A DNA stretch of 64,000 nt from an uncultured Bacteroidota bacterium (lineage in GTDB: Bacteria; Bacteroidota; Bacteroidia; Chitinophagales; LD1): positions 12,780 through 76,779 of the forward strand of contig CALAYL010000049.1 of NCBI GenBank assembly GCA_937894725.1, read 5' to 3'. Under the pieces are notes generated by a model, which did not search any database, was not told where the DNA came from, and saw only the letters and a program-made list of their open reading frames with translations. This document shows positions 62,650 to 64,000 of the stretch, one piece after another (position 1 is the stretch's first letter; each line of letters begins with the position of its first letter). Both the position numbers and the translations under genes were made by a program.

Positions 62650-63810
62650 TTAATTCGTAACTCCTTTTTTTAGTTCGATGATTTTTTTCTCTAGTTCAAG
62701 ATAATTAAATTCATTTTGAATTTTTTGTAGTCTGTAATCTATGATTAAATCTTTAGTATTGTCCCCTATTTTTTGAATCATATCTGTGTTATCTGTGGGC
62801 ACTCTATCAGTATTAATTTCATATTTTTTTAATCCTCCATTTTCATCAAAATCAATTGCTAAATGAGGGTTTCTGCCTTTTACTTTTGTATCTATGCTTT
62901 TAAGTACCCCCAACTGTGGTACTGACACTATTTTACTAAATAATAACTCTGGAGAAGCTTGTGTGATATTTTCTAATTGATAACTGACTATTGCAGGCTC
63001 TCTGTAAAATAATTTTAGACTTTCATTGGTTGAAACGTTATTGAAAACTGGTGTATTGGTAAGCCTTAAAGCATTTAACTGCAAGGTTTGTGGTGGCGAA
63101 GTTTCTGAAAATACAAAAGTTGATTTTTCATCTTCTGCATGAATCCCTTTTTTAAACCCTTTTTTGTATGTAATTGTGCAAATAGAATCATATGAAAAAG
63201 TATAAATTTTAGGCTTTAGCTTCGGTTCGTTTCTCTTTCCTACATTTATAAATTGTTTAAATTCTGTATTTAACAATGATGTCCCAGCAGAAAATACAGC
63301 ACCTACAGTTTTACCTATAACTTGCAAACCAGTAGCTATTCCTTGAAGTATTTCCTTAGTATAGGTACCAGCCTCTCCGTTAATACTAGCTAACGTTTGA
63401 GTGCCCTGATTGAAAACAATATTTTGCTGTTGTCTCTTTCCACTATTCTTTGAAAAGCTGTTAGTATTTATCTTATATCCCTGTTTGTAGTCTGGTAAAA
63501 TATTTTCCACTAATTGTATATCTGAAACACTAAAAGAATTGGGTACATATTCTTCCTCACCCACTTCAGTATATTCATTAGTGGATTCCACTATGCTATC
63601 ATTAAAATTTCTGATGGTAGTTTTTATTGTGTTTATAATTTTTATTCTTTGAGTAGTTTTATAAGTAACATTAAATCCCAAGAGCAAATCTTTTTTTGGT
63701 AAGTAATAAGTAGCTGAGGCATCGTTTACTTTTTGAGAAGAAAATATGAAAGTAGTGCAACTACTGGTAGTTAGTATTAAAACCAAAATTGATAGAAATA
63801 TTTTTTTCAT
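62650..63810 (-). CDS. Lipoprotein of unknown function (possibly DUF4831)
   Basis: A 386-residue protein with a lipoprotein signal ending TTSSC (Cys18). The start of the mature chain, ATYYLPKKDLLLGFNVTYKT, resembles the opening of DUF4831-type proteins, but the match is by eye and not certain. The middle part has many polar Asn/Lys residues and beta-strand patterns; a C-terminal coiled helix (KIQNEFNYLELEKKIIELK) closes it. No catalytic motif is seen. The gene has its own promoter region of 25 bp plus whatever lies in the preceding gene's end. Confidence 0.7.
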   Translation of the reverse strand: MKKIFLSILVLILTTSSCTTFIFSSQKVNDASATYYLPKKDLLLGFNVTYKTTQRIKIINTIKTTIRNFNDSIVESTNEYTEVGEEEYVPNSFSVSDIQLVENILPDYKQGYKINTNSFSKNSGKRQQQNIVFNQGTQTLASINGEAGTYTKEILQGIATGLQVIGKTVGAVFSAGTSLLNTEFKQFINVGKRNEPKLKPKIYTFSYDSICTITYKKGFKKGIHAEDEKSTFVFSETSPPQTLQLNALRLTNTPVFNNVSTNESLKLFYREPAIVSYQLENITQASPELLFSKIVSVPQLGVLKSIDTKVKGRNPHLAIDFDENGGLKKYEINTDRVPTDNTDMIQKIGDNTKDLIIDYRLQKIQNEFNYLELEKKIIELKKGVTN

Positions 63811-63835
63811 AGTTGCTAAAATTACTAATCATTTT

Positions 63836-64000
63836 TCAATACAAAAGTTTTTGCTGACAAACCCCTTTCATGATCTCTATAGAACCACTCCAAGTTGTGC
63901 CATCGGTAGCTGTTGCATGATAGCTGTATGACCCAACATCTAAAAATACCCAGCCTGTATATCCACTAGTGCAGTAAGATTCTGGATTGTTAGTAACGGG
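63836..64000 (-). CDS. C-terminal end of an exported protein (cut by window edge)
   Basis: The last 54 residues of a frame that enters from beyond base 64000: ESYCTSGYTGWVFLDVGSYS and WSGSIEIMKGVCQQKLLY. The paired cysteines and the beta-rich pattern with a GSYSYHATATDG turn look like a small secreted domain found in Bacteroidota surface proteins. Family not recognised with confidence. Stop codon TGA at 63836-63838 (minus strand). Confidence 0.6.
   Translation of the reverse strand, partial: PVTNNPESYCTSGYTGWVFLDVGSYSYHATATDGTTWSGSIEIMKGVCQQKLLY

Noticed and set aside
1..64000. tRNA, rRNA and riboswitch signals
   Set aside because: The intergenic regions were read for cloverleaf arms with the GTTCRANNC box and for known riboswitch cores; none was convincing.

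Overview
The window looks like a chromosomal piece of a low-GC Bacteroidota (phylum Bacteroidetes; class or order not resolved). The signs are a type IX secretion system (T9SS) lipoprotein of the PorW/SprE family, five secreted proteins with type-A C-terminal sorting domains, an oversized SecA, AT-rich leaders without clear Shine-Dalgarno sequences, promoter-like TAnnTTTG boxes and a bacterial GGGP-synthase homologue. No rRNA, tRNA, CRISPR array or recognisable riboswitch was seen.

Layout. 1-12.9 kb: start of purA (cut by the edge), a STAS protein, a Fur-family regulator, PorW/SprE, an M23 peptidase plus bactofilin pair, a half-size TauE/SafE permease, an exported superoxide dismutase, a three-gene oligopeptide-type ABC importer without its ATPases, and an SDR-like epimerase. 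12.9-33.3 kb: a TonB-dependent receptor, a small ACP/KASIII/GT2/GNAT operon, aconitase, OsmC plus K+ channel, a beta-helix lipoprotein, a membrane-bound patatin, SecA, the GGGPS-rsgA-dtd-membrane protein operon and an acyl-CoA dehydrogenase. 33.5-60 kb: an accessory region with five large T9SS cargo proteins on the minus strand, two paralogous LytS/LytTR-type two-component systems, and an AAA ATPase gene bounded by 63-bp inverted repeats. 60-64 kb: an operon panD, flippase-like protein, rfaE2, PaiB-like protein, then an unknown lipoprotein and the 3' end of another gene.

The two most interesting things are both in 43-57 kb. First, four of the five T9SS cargo genes share a fixed upstream architecture: ATG, 22-23 bp, a -7-like box, 33-34 bp, then two or three half-sites (core ACGA/ATGA on the plus strand) at 21-22 bp steps. 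That step fits LytTR-domain regulators, and two such regulators are encoded within the same region. This suggests a local surface-adhesin regulon. Second, the ATPase cassette (47549-48858) is bounded by inverted repeats that are themselves pairs of palindromes. Of the 10 differences between the two copies, 8 lie in the 6-nt spacers, so the half-sites are conserved. It separates the cargo genes from one of the regulator operons and may be a mobile or self-regulated element.

All functional calls rest on reading motifs and overall protein resemblance by eye; no database search was run.
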